64,000 nucleotides of DNA from Shewanella carassii (GTDB taxonomy: Bacteria; Pseudomonadota; Gammaproteobacteria; Enterobacterales; Shewanellaceae): positions 248,001-312,000 of the forward strand of contig NZ_NGVS01000033.1 in the NCBI RefSeq assembly GCF_002777975.1, read 5' to 3'. Below, piece after piece: positions 10,157 to 19,233 of this stretch. Position 1 is the first letter of the stretch. Each line of letters opens with the position of its first letter. The position numbers and the translations under genes are program-made. The notes under the pieces are model-generated. The model was not told the origin of the DNA, did not search any database, and saw nothing but the letters and a program-made list of their open reading frames with translations.

Positions 10157-11734
10157 ATGAGCAATATTCATGAGCACAAGATACTGATCCTTGATTTCGG
10201 ATCCCAGTATACCCAGCTGATTGCCCGTCGTATCCGCGAAATTGGCGTTTACTGTGAACTCTGGGCCTGGGATGTCAGTGAAGAGCAGATCCGCGAGTTT
10301 GCCCCTCAGGGCATTATTCTGGCCGGTGGTCCCGAGAGTGTCACCGCCGACAATTCTCCCCGTGCCCCTGAGTATGTGTTTAACGCAGGCGTGCCTGTAC
10401 TGGGTATCTGCTACGGCATGCAGACCATGAGCGAACAGCTGGGCGGCAAGGTTATCCAGGGCATAGGCGAGGGTGAGTTCGGTTACGCGCAAATCGAACT
10501 GCTGGCCGAATCTGCACTGTTCAAAAACATCGAAGATGCCGTTAATGAAGCCGGTCGTCCATTGCTGGATGTATGGATGAGCCACGGTGACAAGGTCTCG
10601 GCCATCCCTGAAGGTTTTGTCGCGGTTGCCAAGACCGAAACCTGCCCATTCGCCGCCATGGCCAATGAAGCCAAAGGTTTCTACGGCGTGCAGTTCCACC
10701 CTGAAGTGACCCATACCCGTCAGGGCAAGCGCATGCTGGAGCATTTCGCGCTGGAGATCTGTGGCTGTGAAGCCAAGTGGAAACCCGCTTCCATCATCGA
10801 AGACGCCGTTGAGCGCCTGAAAAAGCAGATAGGTGACGACGAAGTAATCCTGGCGCTTTCCGGTGGGGTCGACTCCTCTGTTACCGCCATGCTGCTGCAC
10901 CGCGCCATCGGCGACAGACTCACCTGTGTGTTTGTCGACAACGGCCTGTTGCGTTTGAACGAAGGCGAGCAAGTGATGGAGATGTTCGGCGACCACTTCG
11001 GTCTCAACATCATCAAGGTTGAAGCCGAAGACAGATTCCTCAATGCCCTTAAAGGCGAAAATGACCCTGAAGCCAAGCGCAAGATCATCGGCCGGGTATT
11101 TGTGGAAATCTTCGACGAAGAAGCCGGTAAGTGCGTTAACGCCAAGTGGCTGGCCCAGGGCACCATCTACCCTGATGTTATCGAGTCTGCCGGCAGTGCC
11201 ACAGGCAAGGCCCATGTGATCAAGTCACACCATAACGTCGGCGGCCTGCCGGAAGATATGGAGCTGGGTCTGGTTGAGCCGCTGCGTGAACTGTTCAAAG
11301 ACGAAGTACGCAAGATTGGCCTGGAGCTGGGCCTGCCTTACGACATGCTCTATCGCCACCCATTCCCTGGCCCAGGCCTGGGTGTACGGGTACTCGGCGA
11401 AGTCAAGAAAGAGTACTGCGATCTGCTGCGCCGCGCCGATGCCATCTTCATCGAAGAGCTGCGCAAAGCCGAACTGTACGACCGTGTCAGTCAGGCCTTT
11501 ACTGTGTTCCTGCCGGTTCGCAGCGTAGGTGTAATGGGCGATGGCCGTAAGTACGACTGGGTTGTGTCTCTGCGCGCCGTGGAAACCATCGACTTTATGA
11601 CTGCCCATTGGGCTCACCTGCCGTACGACTTCCTCGGCCGGGTGTCCAACCGCATCATCAATGAAATCGACGGTATCTCCCGCGTGGTGTACGACATCTC
11701 AGGCAAGCCACCGGCAACGATAGAGTGGGAATAA
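10157..11734 (+). CDS. guaA: GMP synthase (glutamine-hydrolysing)
   Basis: GuaA aminates XMP to GMP using ATP and glutamine. The 525-residue protein has an N-terminal class I glutamine amidotransferase domain, with the nucleophile in GICYGMQ and the His/Glu pair in QFHPEVTHT. The ATP-pyrophosphatase domain follows, with its PP-loop [12 protein letters not shown], then the dimerisation domain ending PPATIEWE. The ribosome site AAAGG precedes the ATG. A hairpin (TGCCTG/CAGGCA) sits in the guaB-guaA gap. The 3' end and terminator of guaA form one boundary of an island, but the coding sequence is intact. Confidence 0.98.
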   Translation: MSNIHEHKILILDFGSQYTQLIARRIREIGVYCELWAWDVSEEQIREFAPQGIILAGGPESVTADNSPRAPEYVFNAGVPVLGICYGMQTMSEQLGGKVIQGIGEGEFGYAQIELLAESALFKNIEDAVNEAGRPLLDVWMSHGDKVSAIPEGFVAVAKTETCPFAAMANEAKGFYGVQFHPEVTHTRQGKRMLEHFALEICGCEAKWKPASIIEDAVERLKKQIGDDEVILALSGGVDSSVTAMLLHRAIGDRLTCVFVDNGLLRLNEGEQVMEMFGDHFGLNIIKVEAEDRFLNALKGENDPEAKRKIIGRVFVEIFDEEAGKCVNAKWLAQGTIYPDVIESAGSATGKAHVIKSHHNVGGLPEDMELGLVEPLRELFKDEVRKIGLELGLPYDMLYRHPFPGPGLGVRVLGEVKKEYCDLLRRADAIFIEELRKAELYDRVSQAFTVFLPVRSVGVMGDGRKYDWVVSLRAVETIDFMTAHWAHLPYDFLGRVSNRIINEIDGISRVVYDISGKPPATIEWE

Positions 11735-11736
11735 TT

Positions 11737-11779
11737 CCTCTCGGGATCGGGTTTTAAAAAGGCGCTTCGGCGCCTTTTT
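11737..11779 (+). repeat. Proximal copy of island-flanking direct repeat (guaA terminator)
   Basis: This 43-base segment starts two bases after the guaA stop: CCTCTCGGGAT, five bases, then the guaA terminator. It recurs in the same orientation at 16823-16865. The first 11 and last 27 positions are identical, and the five-base spacer differs at three. It is the left candidate att-like repeat of the island. Confidence 0.75.
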
Positions 11780-11781
11780 TC
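11753..11781 (+). terminator. Rho-independent terminator of guaA
   Basis: AAAAAGGCGC, TTCG loop, GCGCC, then a run of six Ts. It is a compact tetraloop terminator and is duplicated at 16839-16865. Confidence 0.85.
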
Positions 11782-11807
11782 TATTGGTACTTTATCTGCC
11801 TTAAATT

Positions 11808-12108
11808 GTGGGATTTGTGAATAGTTTTATAGGTTTTTTTGGGCATAAACTGATTATGGAGTTTAGCTTTCTACCCCAAAACCTTGCGGAGGTATTTGGT
11901 TTCTTCGCTTTGATTTTCATTCTGATGCTGGCTTTCTATTTTTTGGCAGTGGCTGTACAACACCGTATACGGCCCGAAGATGAAAGCCATTGCCGACAAA
12001 ATGGAGGTATTCCAAAACAGGTTGGCCGGGCGTGCCTACAAGGACATAACGAGATCGGTCGATCAAATCGACAAAATGAGACGCTGGCAGTTTGGCAGCT
12101 ACAAGTAG
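11808..12108 (+). pseudogene. Frameshifted small membrane protein
   Basis: A start at 11808 opens a frame with a hydrophobic segment (VFGFFALIFILMLAFYFLAV). Downstream, near 11945, sensible coding moves to another frame, which reads WLYNTVYGPKMKAIADKM and then a charged, amphipathic stretch ending RRWQFGSYK at the stop 12106-12108. Joining the two would give a one-helix membrane protein of about 100 residues with a charged cytoplasmic tail. The nominal first frame continues to 12242 but is not protein-like there. I do not recognise a family. It is probably a remnant within the island. Confidence 0.4.
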
Positions 12109-12429
12109 TTAGAAGGTACATGTTGCCTGTGATGGTGCACCGGTCCGCATTTCCATATACATCTGACCGATATGGTGATCACACAATATATGGTAAAGCT
12201 GTAGCTCGTTTCTGGACAGAAGTGTGTTGGTGTATTTGCTAATTTAGTGTTTAACGGATTGTATGGGGTACTGCAAACCTCTACCTATTGGCCAAATTCA
12301 CTCATCTACTACTAGCCAAGCATCAGAATGCAACCTTCCCAGCAATAGCGACTTCGTTACGTTTATTGGAAAAAGTACACAATAACAAGTAAATTTTGAT
12401 GGAGTAACCATCTGATTTACTTCTACTAC
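12109..12429. other. Non-coding stretch before the NACHT gene
   Basis: About 320 bases with no convincing gene, terminator or clear promoter. It presumably contains the promoter of the large downstream gene, but I cannot point to strong -35/-10 elements. Confidence 0.4.
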
Positions 12430-15400
12430 TTGAGTGAAATTTGCTGCCCTTCTGGTAATATGAAAGAGCCTTTATTAAGAGGTCAAACTAGTCAATCTAT
12501 AAAGTTCAAGTTGGTTCCTATGCAGAAAAAGTCAGTAACTAAGCCACCACTATATCAAGGCCACGCTCTTTCATTAAATCAACTTACGCCTGAGGACTTT
12601 GAAGACTTTACTTATCAATGCTTAACCATCTTGAGCGAGCATATCGGCCTCGAAATGCAAAGTGGCCGTCAGCCTGCTGCTGATCAAGGTTTTGATTGCG
12701 TTGCAAAAACGCTGGATACCAACAGTATCGTTTGCATACAGTGCAAACGATACTCAAGCACTAGCTTGAGTGTGGATCTTACGGCTAAAGAGATCATTAA
12801 AGCTGCATTAGATGCGGCAATCAACGGTTCAACAGTTGAGCAACACTACATTATCACTTCAGGAACAGTAGCTGGTAATTTAAGAATAGCTCTTAGGCAG
12901 GACAACTACACAGATATTAAATCTAAGTGTAAAGAAATCATTTCCAAAGGTGATTTTCAGCCTAGTTTGCTCAACAAAGTAAAAGAGCTAGGGTTATCAA
13001 GTTATACCTTAGTTTCCGACTACTTGGACAACATTAAAAAACTGATAGTTTGGTCTGGTACCGATTTTACAAATAACCTCTTAATCGTATGGGATAAGCT
13101 AACTAATATCATTGAAAAACACTATTCTGTTGAAAGAGTATTAAAAGATTCACCTACGCCTAACTTTAATACAGTAGAGTATTGTGAAAAAGTAGCTAAT
13201 AAAGGAACTCGATTTGTCGGGCTTTGGTATAGCCATACTAACCTACCGAATAATCTGGTTAGCAACACACGTGTAGAGACAATAGGAAACGGTTTCCTGT
13301 CAACCGAAGACATTGCTAATCTATTGAGAAGTGGAAACAACGTCGTTCTCTCATCATTGGGTGGCAGCGGTAAGTCTAGTACTTTAATTAACTTAGCTAG
13401 TACGCTAGTTAAAGATGCATTCGATATAGAATTTTTGCCTGTACTTATAAAATTAAGAAGTTACTCTAGAGGTAACTTAGAAAAAGCCATCAATCAATCA
13501 CTTGATATTTCTTATGGTTCATGGAGGAGTTTACCCTACAAATGTATATTACTTCTTGATGGATTAGACGAAATGATTCAAAGCGATACACAGGCTTTTT
13601 TTGACGAATTATCAGCAATAATTGGTAATAATTCTTTTATTCTATCATCAAGAAACACAGGTGTTTCCGTAGAAACTCTTGCTGAAAAGGTTGATTGCTG
13701 TCTTGAGATCAAGCCTCTATCCTATCGGGATGTTGTAAATATTTCTTCAAAATCAATGCTAGAAAGTGAGCAAAATAAATTTTGTAATCTATACAGAAAC
13801 AAAATAGGAAGTGTTGGATTTAACTTTTTATTCTCTCCTTTTGCTCTATCACTCTCAATTAAATACTATCAAGACTGTGGGAAATTGCCTGAAAGTTTAA
13901 ACGAAATTATTGAAAACTGGATTTCTTCTAAAGTTAAACTTGATAAGTGTAGGATCAAGAATACATCTCTCATTGTAAATAAACTACCCTATTTTAAAGT
14001 GAAAGAAGCTTTTTCACTTGTTACATATAAAGCCATTTTTCAAAAGGGCTTAACCTCTCTGTCAGAAGCTGATTATTGGGAGCTTTTGGGGGAAACATAT
14101 AATGAGCTGACTACTCAAGGTTTATCTGTAGCGAAGATGTTGAGCTTTGAGTCATTCTTGGAGTTGCTTGAACAGCATGAAATATATGTCAAGGACAATG
14201 ATGGTGTTTACTCCACGCCTCATAAGATAATCTCAGAATACTTAGCTTCGATTGAGTTAAGCAAAAACTGGAGAAGCCATAAAAATAGCTACCTACACTC
14301 TGAATATGATATTTGGTTATATTGCAGCACATTCATTAACAATGAAGAAAAACAAGAATTTATTGAATTTATGTTCGAATGCGATCTTTCACTAGCGACC
14401 AAGGTCGCTAAACAATATGGCGGGGATTTTATAGAGTTTGTTGAAGAAAGAATACTCGAACTAGAACAAAACTTTGAAGTGATAATTAGAAGTAATGCTA
14501 TATATTCTCTTGGTATTTTGGGTACTCAGAAGTGTATTGAGCGGCTCAAATCTAGTGAAGGTTTACTTGATCCTCATCACCAATATCAGCGACGAAGAGC
14601 GCTAGCTATCAATGGCGACCGTGACACACTGATTAGCATTCTCGCAGATAACGAGATCAAGGCACAGATGCCTATGAAGATATCAGGAGGTGAATATGAG
14701 ATTTGGTTTCAGTGTCCTCCAACTCTTATTACTGAGATCGCTAGAGAGCGTCTGAATACTTGGAAAAATGATCAAACCACTCCTGTTTGTATGAGCCTAA
14801 GAACCTTGAGAATTTTTGGTGATAATTCTGATATTTCTAACATCAAACTTATATTGCAGGAAACATCAAAGGAGCAAGAGTTTAATGATGCTGCCGTGAC
14901 TCTTTACAGTATAGATAATGAGTGTCTGATAGAGTCGCTAGAACTATTGGCAGAACCTTCAAATGACAAGTCATATTGGGCAAAGAAAAACCTCACAGCA
15001 CTTAATTTTAATTGCAATATTGATGATGAGATCACTTTTTTTATTGAGCAAGGGCTAAAGTCTCAAGAAGAACTAAGTGACCAGAGCTATATGTATGGAA
15101 TGCATAGCTTCGTTGAGTTCATCTGCAAGAATAAAATAACTGATGAACATATTGAAAAGCTCATTAGTGCGTATAGAAAACTAAATTTTCCAAGTGATTT
15201 TTATTATTGCAATCTATTTTGGTATATCGCTAATTCCACTAAATCTGATAAATTTATGCCCTTGGTAGAGTCCGCTTATTTGCGAAATAATCCTTCGGAG
15301 ATAAATAATGCTATCGCTTATCTAGCAAAGCTTGATTCTCTTGATATAAGTCAAAAGTTAAAAAACAAGATAGATGATTATTTTAAATCACTAGATAGTG

Positions 15401-16113
15401 AACTAAAAGGCATTTATCACAACTACATCCACTTCTATTTTAAACATGGTTCAAAAGATTTAGCAAAGAGCTTGCTTATTGACGAATTTAATAGCACATT
15501 TGGTAATCTTGATCCCCAAACGATAACTAGAGAACAATATATTTCATTTAATTTTCCTAACGCCTCAATCTTTAACATACTATCTAAATGCGTGAGTGAA
15601 ATTGATTTCTCCATAGAGATGTCACTAAAGTTCCTGTTAGTATGCAGTGAACACATGGCTGATATAGCCTTGTCAAAATATAGCATATTAAACAAAATAG
15701 ATAGAGCCACACTAGACAATTATGCAGAACAAATAAAAGATGATTCTGTTAGAGTTTCTGAAGTAAGTTACTTGCTTAAAAATAATTTATCAAGCATGCC
15801 TTTAATACAACTGGAAAAGTATCTACCATACTTTCTTTCCCACCATATGTACTATCCGACATTAGAGGCTTTATATAATAAATATTGGAATGATAATTTA
15901 GCCCGTTCCTTTCTAACGTGCTTTATCACACATAACTGGAGTGATGTCTCTGCTCAAATGTTTGATAAATACATCAACTTCTTTTTGACCTTATTTACTA
16001 AGGAGCAGTTAGAGGAGTTTGAAAGTCAACGCACTACGGATGTCAACGTTTATATCGAAAGGATCTACAGAATTTGGCTTGGCTCATACAAGGTACACTA
16101 CCAAAAACTGTAG
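12430..16113 (+). CDS. Mrr-nuclease/NACHT STAND ATPase, probable anti-phage protein
   Basis: A 1227-residue, AT-rich gene. The N-terminal part (about residues 50-170) resembles an Mrr-type PD-(D/E)xK nuclease: LTPEDFEDFTYQCL, then ADQGFDC (Asp at 85 and 89) and IVCIQCKRYS (Gln104, Lys106). A NACHT-type NTPase follows, with Walker A GGSGKSS at 311-317 and Walker B CILLLDGLDEM with DGLDE at 377-381. The last 600 or so residues look like helical repeats, the usual STAND sensor region. Known relatives (Avs, bNACHT) detect phage proteins and trigger a nuclease, so abortive defence is the likely role; this is inference. The start is uncertain: TTG 12430 is the longest, with ATG at 12460 and 12520 as alternatives, none with a good ribosome site. 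It stands alone in the guaA island. Confidence 0.8.
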   Translation: MSEICCPSGNMKEPLLRGQTSQSIKFKLVPMQKKSVTKPPLYQGHALSLNQLTPEDFEDFTYQCLTILSEHIGLEMQSGRQPAADQGFDCVAKTLDTNSIVCIQCKRYSSTSLSVDLTAKEIIKAALDAAINGSTVEQHYIITSGTVAGNLRIALRQDNYTDIKSKCKEIISKGDFQPSLLNKVKELGLSSYTLVSDYLDNIKKLIVWSGTDFTNNLLIVWDKLTNIIEKHYSVERVLKDSPTPNFNTVEYCEKVANKGTRFVGLWYSHTNLPNNLVSNTRVETIGNGFLSTEDIANLLRSGNNVVLSSLGGSGKSSTLINLASTLVKDAFDIEFLPVLIKLRSYSRGNLEKAINQSLDISYGSWRSLPYKCILLLDGLDEMIQSDTQAFFDELSAIIGNNSFILSSRNTGVSVETLAEKVDCCLEIKPLSYRDVVNISSKSMLESEQNKFCNLYRNKIGSVGFNFLFSPFALSLSIKYYQDCGKLPESLNEIIENWISSKVKLDKCRIKNTSLIVNKLPYFKVKEAFSLVTYKAIFQKGLTSLSEADYWELLGETYNELTTQGLSVAKMLSFESFLELLEQHEIYVKDNDGVYSTPHKIISEYLASIELSKNWRSHKNSYLHSEYDIWLYCSTFINNEEKQEFIEFMFECDLSLATKVAKQYGGDFIEFVEERILELEQNFEVIIRSNAIYSLGILGTQKCIERLKSSEGLLDPHHQYQRRRALAINGDRDTLISILADNEIKAQMPMKISGGEYEIWFQCPPTLITEIARERLNTWKNDQTTPVCMSLRTLRIFGDNSDISNIKLILQETSKEQEFNDAAVTLYSIDNECLIESLELLAEPSNDKSYWAKKNLTALNFNCNIDDEITFFIEQGLKSQEELSDQSYMYGMHSFVEFICKNKITDEHIEKLISAYRKLNFPSDFYYCNLFWYIANSTKSDKFMPLVESAYLRNNPSEINNAIAYLAKLDSLDISQKLKNKIDDYFKSLDSELKGIYHNYIHFYFKHGSKDLAKSLLIDEFNSTFGNLDPQTITREQYISFNFPNASIFNILSKCVSEIDFSIEMSLKFLLVCSEHMADIALSKYSILNKIDRATLDNYAEQIKDDSVRVSEVSYLLKNNLSSMPLIQLEKYLPYFLSHHMYYPTLEALYNKYWNDNLARSFLTCFITHNWSDVSAQMFDKYINFFLTLFTKEQLEEFESQRTTDVNVYIERIYRIWLGSYKVHYQKL

Positions 16114-16285
16114 AGACCTTGGATTCAGTCCTTGCTTTTTGCATGGCATTACTCAAAATATTGCAAAAGCCTCATGTGCAAGTTTGGGGAGCGATTAGTG
16201 CTGACACGCTTTGGGGCAAAAGTGTGTTATGGGCTTTAGCAACAAGAGTCAGTACCACTTACTCTGACTCGATATTGAGGTAGCG

Positions 16286-16414
16286 TTACTTGGTCGAGGA
16301 TTTACTCGGCTTTAGATCCGGAGTGTTTCCTGGTGTTTTTTTATTGTCACGTCGACGCTGATCTGGCTTGCCAGTCGACTTGGCTATTGGTTTTGGTCCT
16401 GGTTTCAAACCCAT
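16286..16414 (-). CDS. Small, very basic 42-residue protein, unknown
   Basis: Too short for routine gene calling. The minus-strand ATG at 16414 has a good ribosome site (AAAAGGATTAAATCATG) and encodes 42 residues rich in Lys, Pro, Arg and Ser, beginning MGLKPGPKPIAKSTGK and ending SKSSTK. It looks disordered and nucleic-acid binding by composition only. It sits at the distal end of the island, convergent with the NACHT gene. I recognise no family. A 7-bp inverted repeat (ATGAGGA/TCCTCAT, 16433-16449) lies just upstream. Confidence 0.4.
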   Translation of the reverse strand: MGLKPGPKPIAKSTGKPDQRRRDNKKTPGNTPDLKPSKSSTK

Positions 16415-16822
16415 GATTTAATCCTTTTTTTAATGAGGACACTCCTCATGCGGGATCTTGGGGCAATGCCGATGGCTTTCAAGGTGTGTATGAAAAATAA
16501 TCCAAAAATATCCCCAAGGTTTCTTGCTGGTAACTCAGGTTTTGATGCTGGATTTAAAATCCCCAGCGACAGGCGGGAGACATATGATGGATAGAACTAA
16601 ATCTGGTCCGTATTTACATATTGCTGAAGAGAAACAAGCGCTTCGTTGTGATATGGCTAATCCTCCATCTGGGCCAAAGCCGAACTAAAACGTCGACGAG
16701 CAGCAAAGAACAAAAATTATGCGCATGGTATATATGATGTTATCGAGAGTAATTTATTTTTAACTGCCTATTATTTAAGTGTATTTTCTTACCATTGATA
16801 TTGGAGTAGGGGGAGAACAAGC
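16415..16822. other. Distal part of the island, only short doubtful ORFs
   Basis: Two overlapping short plus-strand frames occur, 16448-16594 (48 codons, ...PRFLAGNSGFDAGFKIPSDR...) and 16584-16688 (34 codons, MMDRTKSGPYLHIAEE...). Neither has a clear ribosome site or a recognisable family. They may be decayed coding sequence. No integrase or transposase could be read in either strand. Confidence 0.35.
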
Positions 16823-16865
16823 CCTCTCGGGATAGTGATTTAAAAAGGCGCTTCGGCGCCTTTTT
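16823..16865 (+). repeat. Distal copy of island-flanking direct repeat
   Basis: Second copy of the 43-base segment found at 11737-11779, including a complete copy of the guaA tetraloop terminator (AAAAAGGCGCTTCGGCGCC plus Ts). No gene ends immediately upstream, so it is best explained as the original guaA 3' flank displaced by the insertion. The sequence just before it (GGAGTAGGGGGAGAACAAG) is only loosely similar to the end of guaA. Confidence 0.7.
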
Positions 16866-17006
16866 ACTGTTTTGGGGCGCGATACCAAAGGAGGACTCCG
16901 GCGTTTGCGAGCATTATCCGTAGAAATCAGTTTGTTAAAAATGAGTGTTTCAGCTGGTAATATTTGCTATAAATGCAAAAAATGCTGATGATGTATTTAG
17001 GTAAGA

Positions 17007-17891
17007 ATGATGAAAACACGCTCCGATGACTTGGCAATACTGCTGGCGGTTGTAGACAATGGTGGCTTTTCTCCGGCAGCTGAGCTTTTGGATATCCAGG
17101 TCTCGCGGGTTTCAAGGGCGGTGAGTAAGGTTGAGAGTCAGCTTGGGGTTTCAATACTCAATCGTACTACGCGCCGCATAGAATTAACCGAGGAGGGACG
17201 GCAGTTTATTGATACAGTTCGTCTTGGTTTGTCGCAAATTCAGCAAGCAGAAGAAGAGATTATCACCAGAGGGACATTACCCAAGGGGCGTCTACGCGTC
17301 GATGCCGCAAGTCCGTTTGTGTTTCACCAACTGGTGCCGCTTATCCAGCCCTTTATGCAAGCCTTTCCGGATATTGAACTGGAACTGACATCCAACGAAG
17401 GGTTTGTTGATCTGTTGGAAAAGAAGACAGATTTAGCGATTCGAATAGGTTCTTTAAGCGATTCGACGCTGCACGCACGGCCGCTCGGAAAGAGTTTGCT
17501 CTATGTTGTCGCTTCGCCTGAGTACCTGGCAAGACGCGGATTTATCAATAAAAGCAGTGAGCTTATTCATCACGATTTATTGGGTTTTTCCAGCCCTAAA
17601 ACCCTTAACGATTGGCCGCTCAAAGGGATTGGTCGTATCACCCCAACAATAACATCGAGTAACGGTGAAACGGTGAGACAACTGGCATTACAGGGCAATG
17701 GTATCGCTTGCTTATCGGGATTTATGGTGAAGAAAGATATCAGTGAGGGACGTTTAATCCCTTTATTGGAAAGAGAAAAAATCACCAATATAGGACGAGA
17801 GCAGATTAATGCCGTTTATTATAAATCCTCCAATGTTGCCAAGCGTATCTCTGCTTTTATTGACTTTATTCAGCCTAAATTGATGCTATGA
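17007..17891 (+). CDS. LysR-family transcriptional regulator (CrgA/YafC type)
   Basis: The 294-residue protein has a winged HTH at about residues 8-65 (DDLAILLAVVDNGGFSPAAE, VSRVSRAVSKVESQLGVSIL, TRRIELTEEGR) and an effector-binding domain with the motif RLRVDAASPFVFHQLVPLI typical of the CrgA/YafC group. ATGs at 17007 and 17010 are both possible, and AGGTAAG lies just upstream. It lies in the same direction as two Old Yellow Enzyme genes starting 236 bases downstream and probably controls them in response to electrophiles. That link is inferred from context only. Confidence 0.85.
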   Translation: MMKTRSDDLAILLAVVDNGGFSPAAELLDIQVSRVSRAVSKVESQLGVSILNRTTRRIELTEEGRQFIDTVRLGLSQIQQAEEEIITRGTLPKGRLRVDAASPFVFHQLVPLIQPFMQAFPDIELELTSNEGFVDLLEKKTDLAIRIGSLSDSTLHARPLGKSLLYVVASPEYLARRGFINKSSELIHHDLLGFSSPKTLNDWPLKGIGRITPTITSSNGETVRQLALQGNGIACLSGFMVKKDISEGRLIPLLEREKITNIGREQINAVYYKSSNVAKRISAFIDFIQPKLML

Positions 17892-18043
17892 CTCGGCTTT
17901 GGGCAAGGTCTCTTTGCGGTTTGCGTCGGCGATAATTCAGTCCTCCTCTAACGTTATTTGTACCTTCCATGGTTCAAGGGAGTCGAATGCTTTTCCTTAT
18001 CTGGCATTGGGCTTTCATTTTATTTGGCAATTTTTGCGTATAT

Positions 18044-18060
18044 GACAAAAATGATTTGTC
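18044..18060. promoter_or_regulatory. Palindrome upstream of the OYE pair, possible operator
   Basis: GACAAA-AATGA-TTTGTC is a perfect 6-bp inverted repeat about 70 bases before the first reductase ATG. A weak -10 (TACTAT, 18094-18099) follows. It is a candidate binding site for the upstream LysR protein, on position and symmetry only. Confidence 0.35.
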
Positions 18061-18127
18061 TTTATTGCTCTCAATGCCTCTCTTGGGGTTTGTTACTATG
18101 CCGGCCATCACATGAGAGGGCTTTTCT

Positions 18128-19225
18128 ATGACGCAATCACTTTTTCAATCGATCAAACTGGGTGAGCTATTGCTCAACAACCGAGTTGTCATGCCACCTA
18201 TGACGCGCTCAAGAGCCAGTCAACCAGGCGATGTGGCCAACGAGATGATGGCAACCTATTATGCGCAGCGTGCCGGTGCGGGCTTGATTGTCTCTGAGGG
18301 TACACAGATTTCCGCCATGGCCAAAGGTTATGCGTGGACGCCGGGGATCTATACTCCCGAGCAGATTGTCGGTTGGCGCAGAGTTACTGAGGCTGTGCAT
18401 GCCAAAGGCGGTGCGATTTTTGCGCAGTTGTGGCATGTGGGGAGAGTGACTCATCCGGACAATATTGGTGGTTTGCAGCCTATCTCGTCATCAGACATTA
18501 AGGCTGAGAACGTGAAAGTGTTCGTCGATAATGGCAGCGACAAACCCGGTTTTGTCGAGGTGGTTCAGCCCAGGGCAATGACAAAGGCCGATATAGAGCA
18601 AGTTATCGCTGATTATCGTCAAGCAGCGCTCAATGCTATTGAAGCCGGTTTTGATGGTATTGAATTACATGCCGCCAATGGCTACTTGATTAACCAGTTT
18701 ATTGATTCCGAAGCAAACAATCGTGGTGATGAGTACGGTGGCAGCCTTGAAAACCGTCTTCGTTTTCTTGATGAAGTGGTTACGGCATTGGTTGACGCCA
18801 TTGGGGCAGATCGCGTTGGGGTGCGTCTGGCACCGCTGACTACACTCAACGGCACCGTGGATGCAAACCCTATTGAAACCTATACCGCTGCTGCAGCGCT
18901 ACTCAATCGACATCGCATTGTTTATTTGCATATTGCCGAAGTGGACTGGGACGATGCGCCCGATACACCGCTTTCGTTCAAGCAAGCGCTCCGTGAAGCC
19001 TATCAAGGAGTGTTGATTTATGCCGGTCGCTATAACTTGGAGAAGGCAGAGCAAGCCATTAACGCTGGCCTTGCCGATATGATAGGTTTTGGTCGGCCTT
19101 TTGTTGCCAATCCAGATCTGCCGGAGCGTTTGCGACAGGGCTATCCCTTGGCTGAACATGATCCCAACACCCTATTTGGGGGCGGTGAAGCAGGGCTCAT
19201 TGATTATCCAAGTTATCAGGCATAG
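18128..19225 (+). CDS. Old Yellow Enzyme family alkene reductase (NemA-like)
   Basis: A 365-residue FMN-dependent TIM-barrel ene-reductase, the same length as E. coli NemA as I recall it. Such enzymes reduce activated C=C bonds, quinones or nitro compounds with NAD(P)H. Visible motifs are PMTRSRASQPGDVANEMMA (FMN binding), FAQLWHVGRVTHP, the substrate anion-binding pair and proton donor in ELHAANGYLINQF (His, Asn, Tyr), and the phosphate-binding FGRPFVANPDLPERL. A second, divergent copy begins nine bases after its stop, so the two are one transcript. The native substrate cannot be read from sequence. Confidence 0.9.
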   Translation: MTQSLFQSIKLGELLLNNRVVMPPMTRSRASQPGDVANEMMATYYAQRAGAGLIVSEGTQISAMAKGYAWTPGIYTPEQIVGWRRVTEAVHAKGGAIFAQLWHVGRVTHPDNIGGLQPISSSDIKAENVKVFVDNGSDKPGFVEVVQPRAMTKADIEQVIADYRQAALNAIEAGFDGIELHAANGYLINQFIDSEANNRGDEYGGSLENRLRFLDEVVTALVDAIGADRVGVRLAPLTTLNGTVDANPIETYTAAAALLNRHRIVYLHIAEVDWDDAPDTPLSFKQALREAYQGVLIYAGRYNLEKAEQAINAGLADMIGFGRPFVANPDLPERLRQGYPLAEHDPNTLFGGGEAGLIDYPSYQA

Positions 19226-19233
19226 GGGGTAGC

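Larger units (their letters stand above)
11737..16865. mobile_element. Cargo island inserted at the guaA 3' end
   Basis: The segment lies between two 43-base direct repeats, one attached to the guaA terminator. It is visibly AT-richer than the flanking guaA, and it carries a large NACHT STAND ATPase plus short or decayed reading frames. The guaA 3' end is a reported insertion site for tyrosine-recombinase islands. No integrase gene is recognisable inside, so if it entered as an integrative element, the recombinase was lost or acted in trans. The boundaries are inferred from the repeats. Confidence 0.65.

Noticed and set aside
16074..16283. ORF overlapping the end of the NACHT gene
   Set aside because: It begins at a TTG inside the NACHT coding sequence, has no ribosome site and no recognisable domain.
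11737..16865. Complete integrative element or prophage
   Set aside because: No integrase, excisionase, transposase or phage structural gene can be read in either strand. Only cargo and repeats remain.
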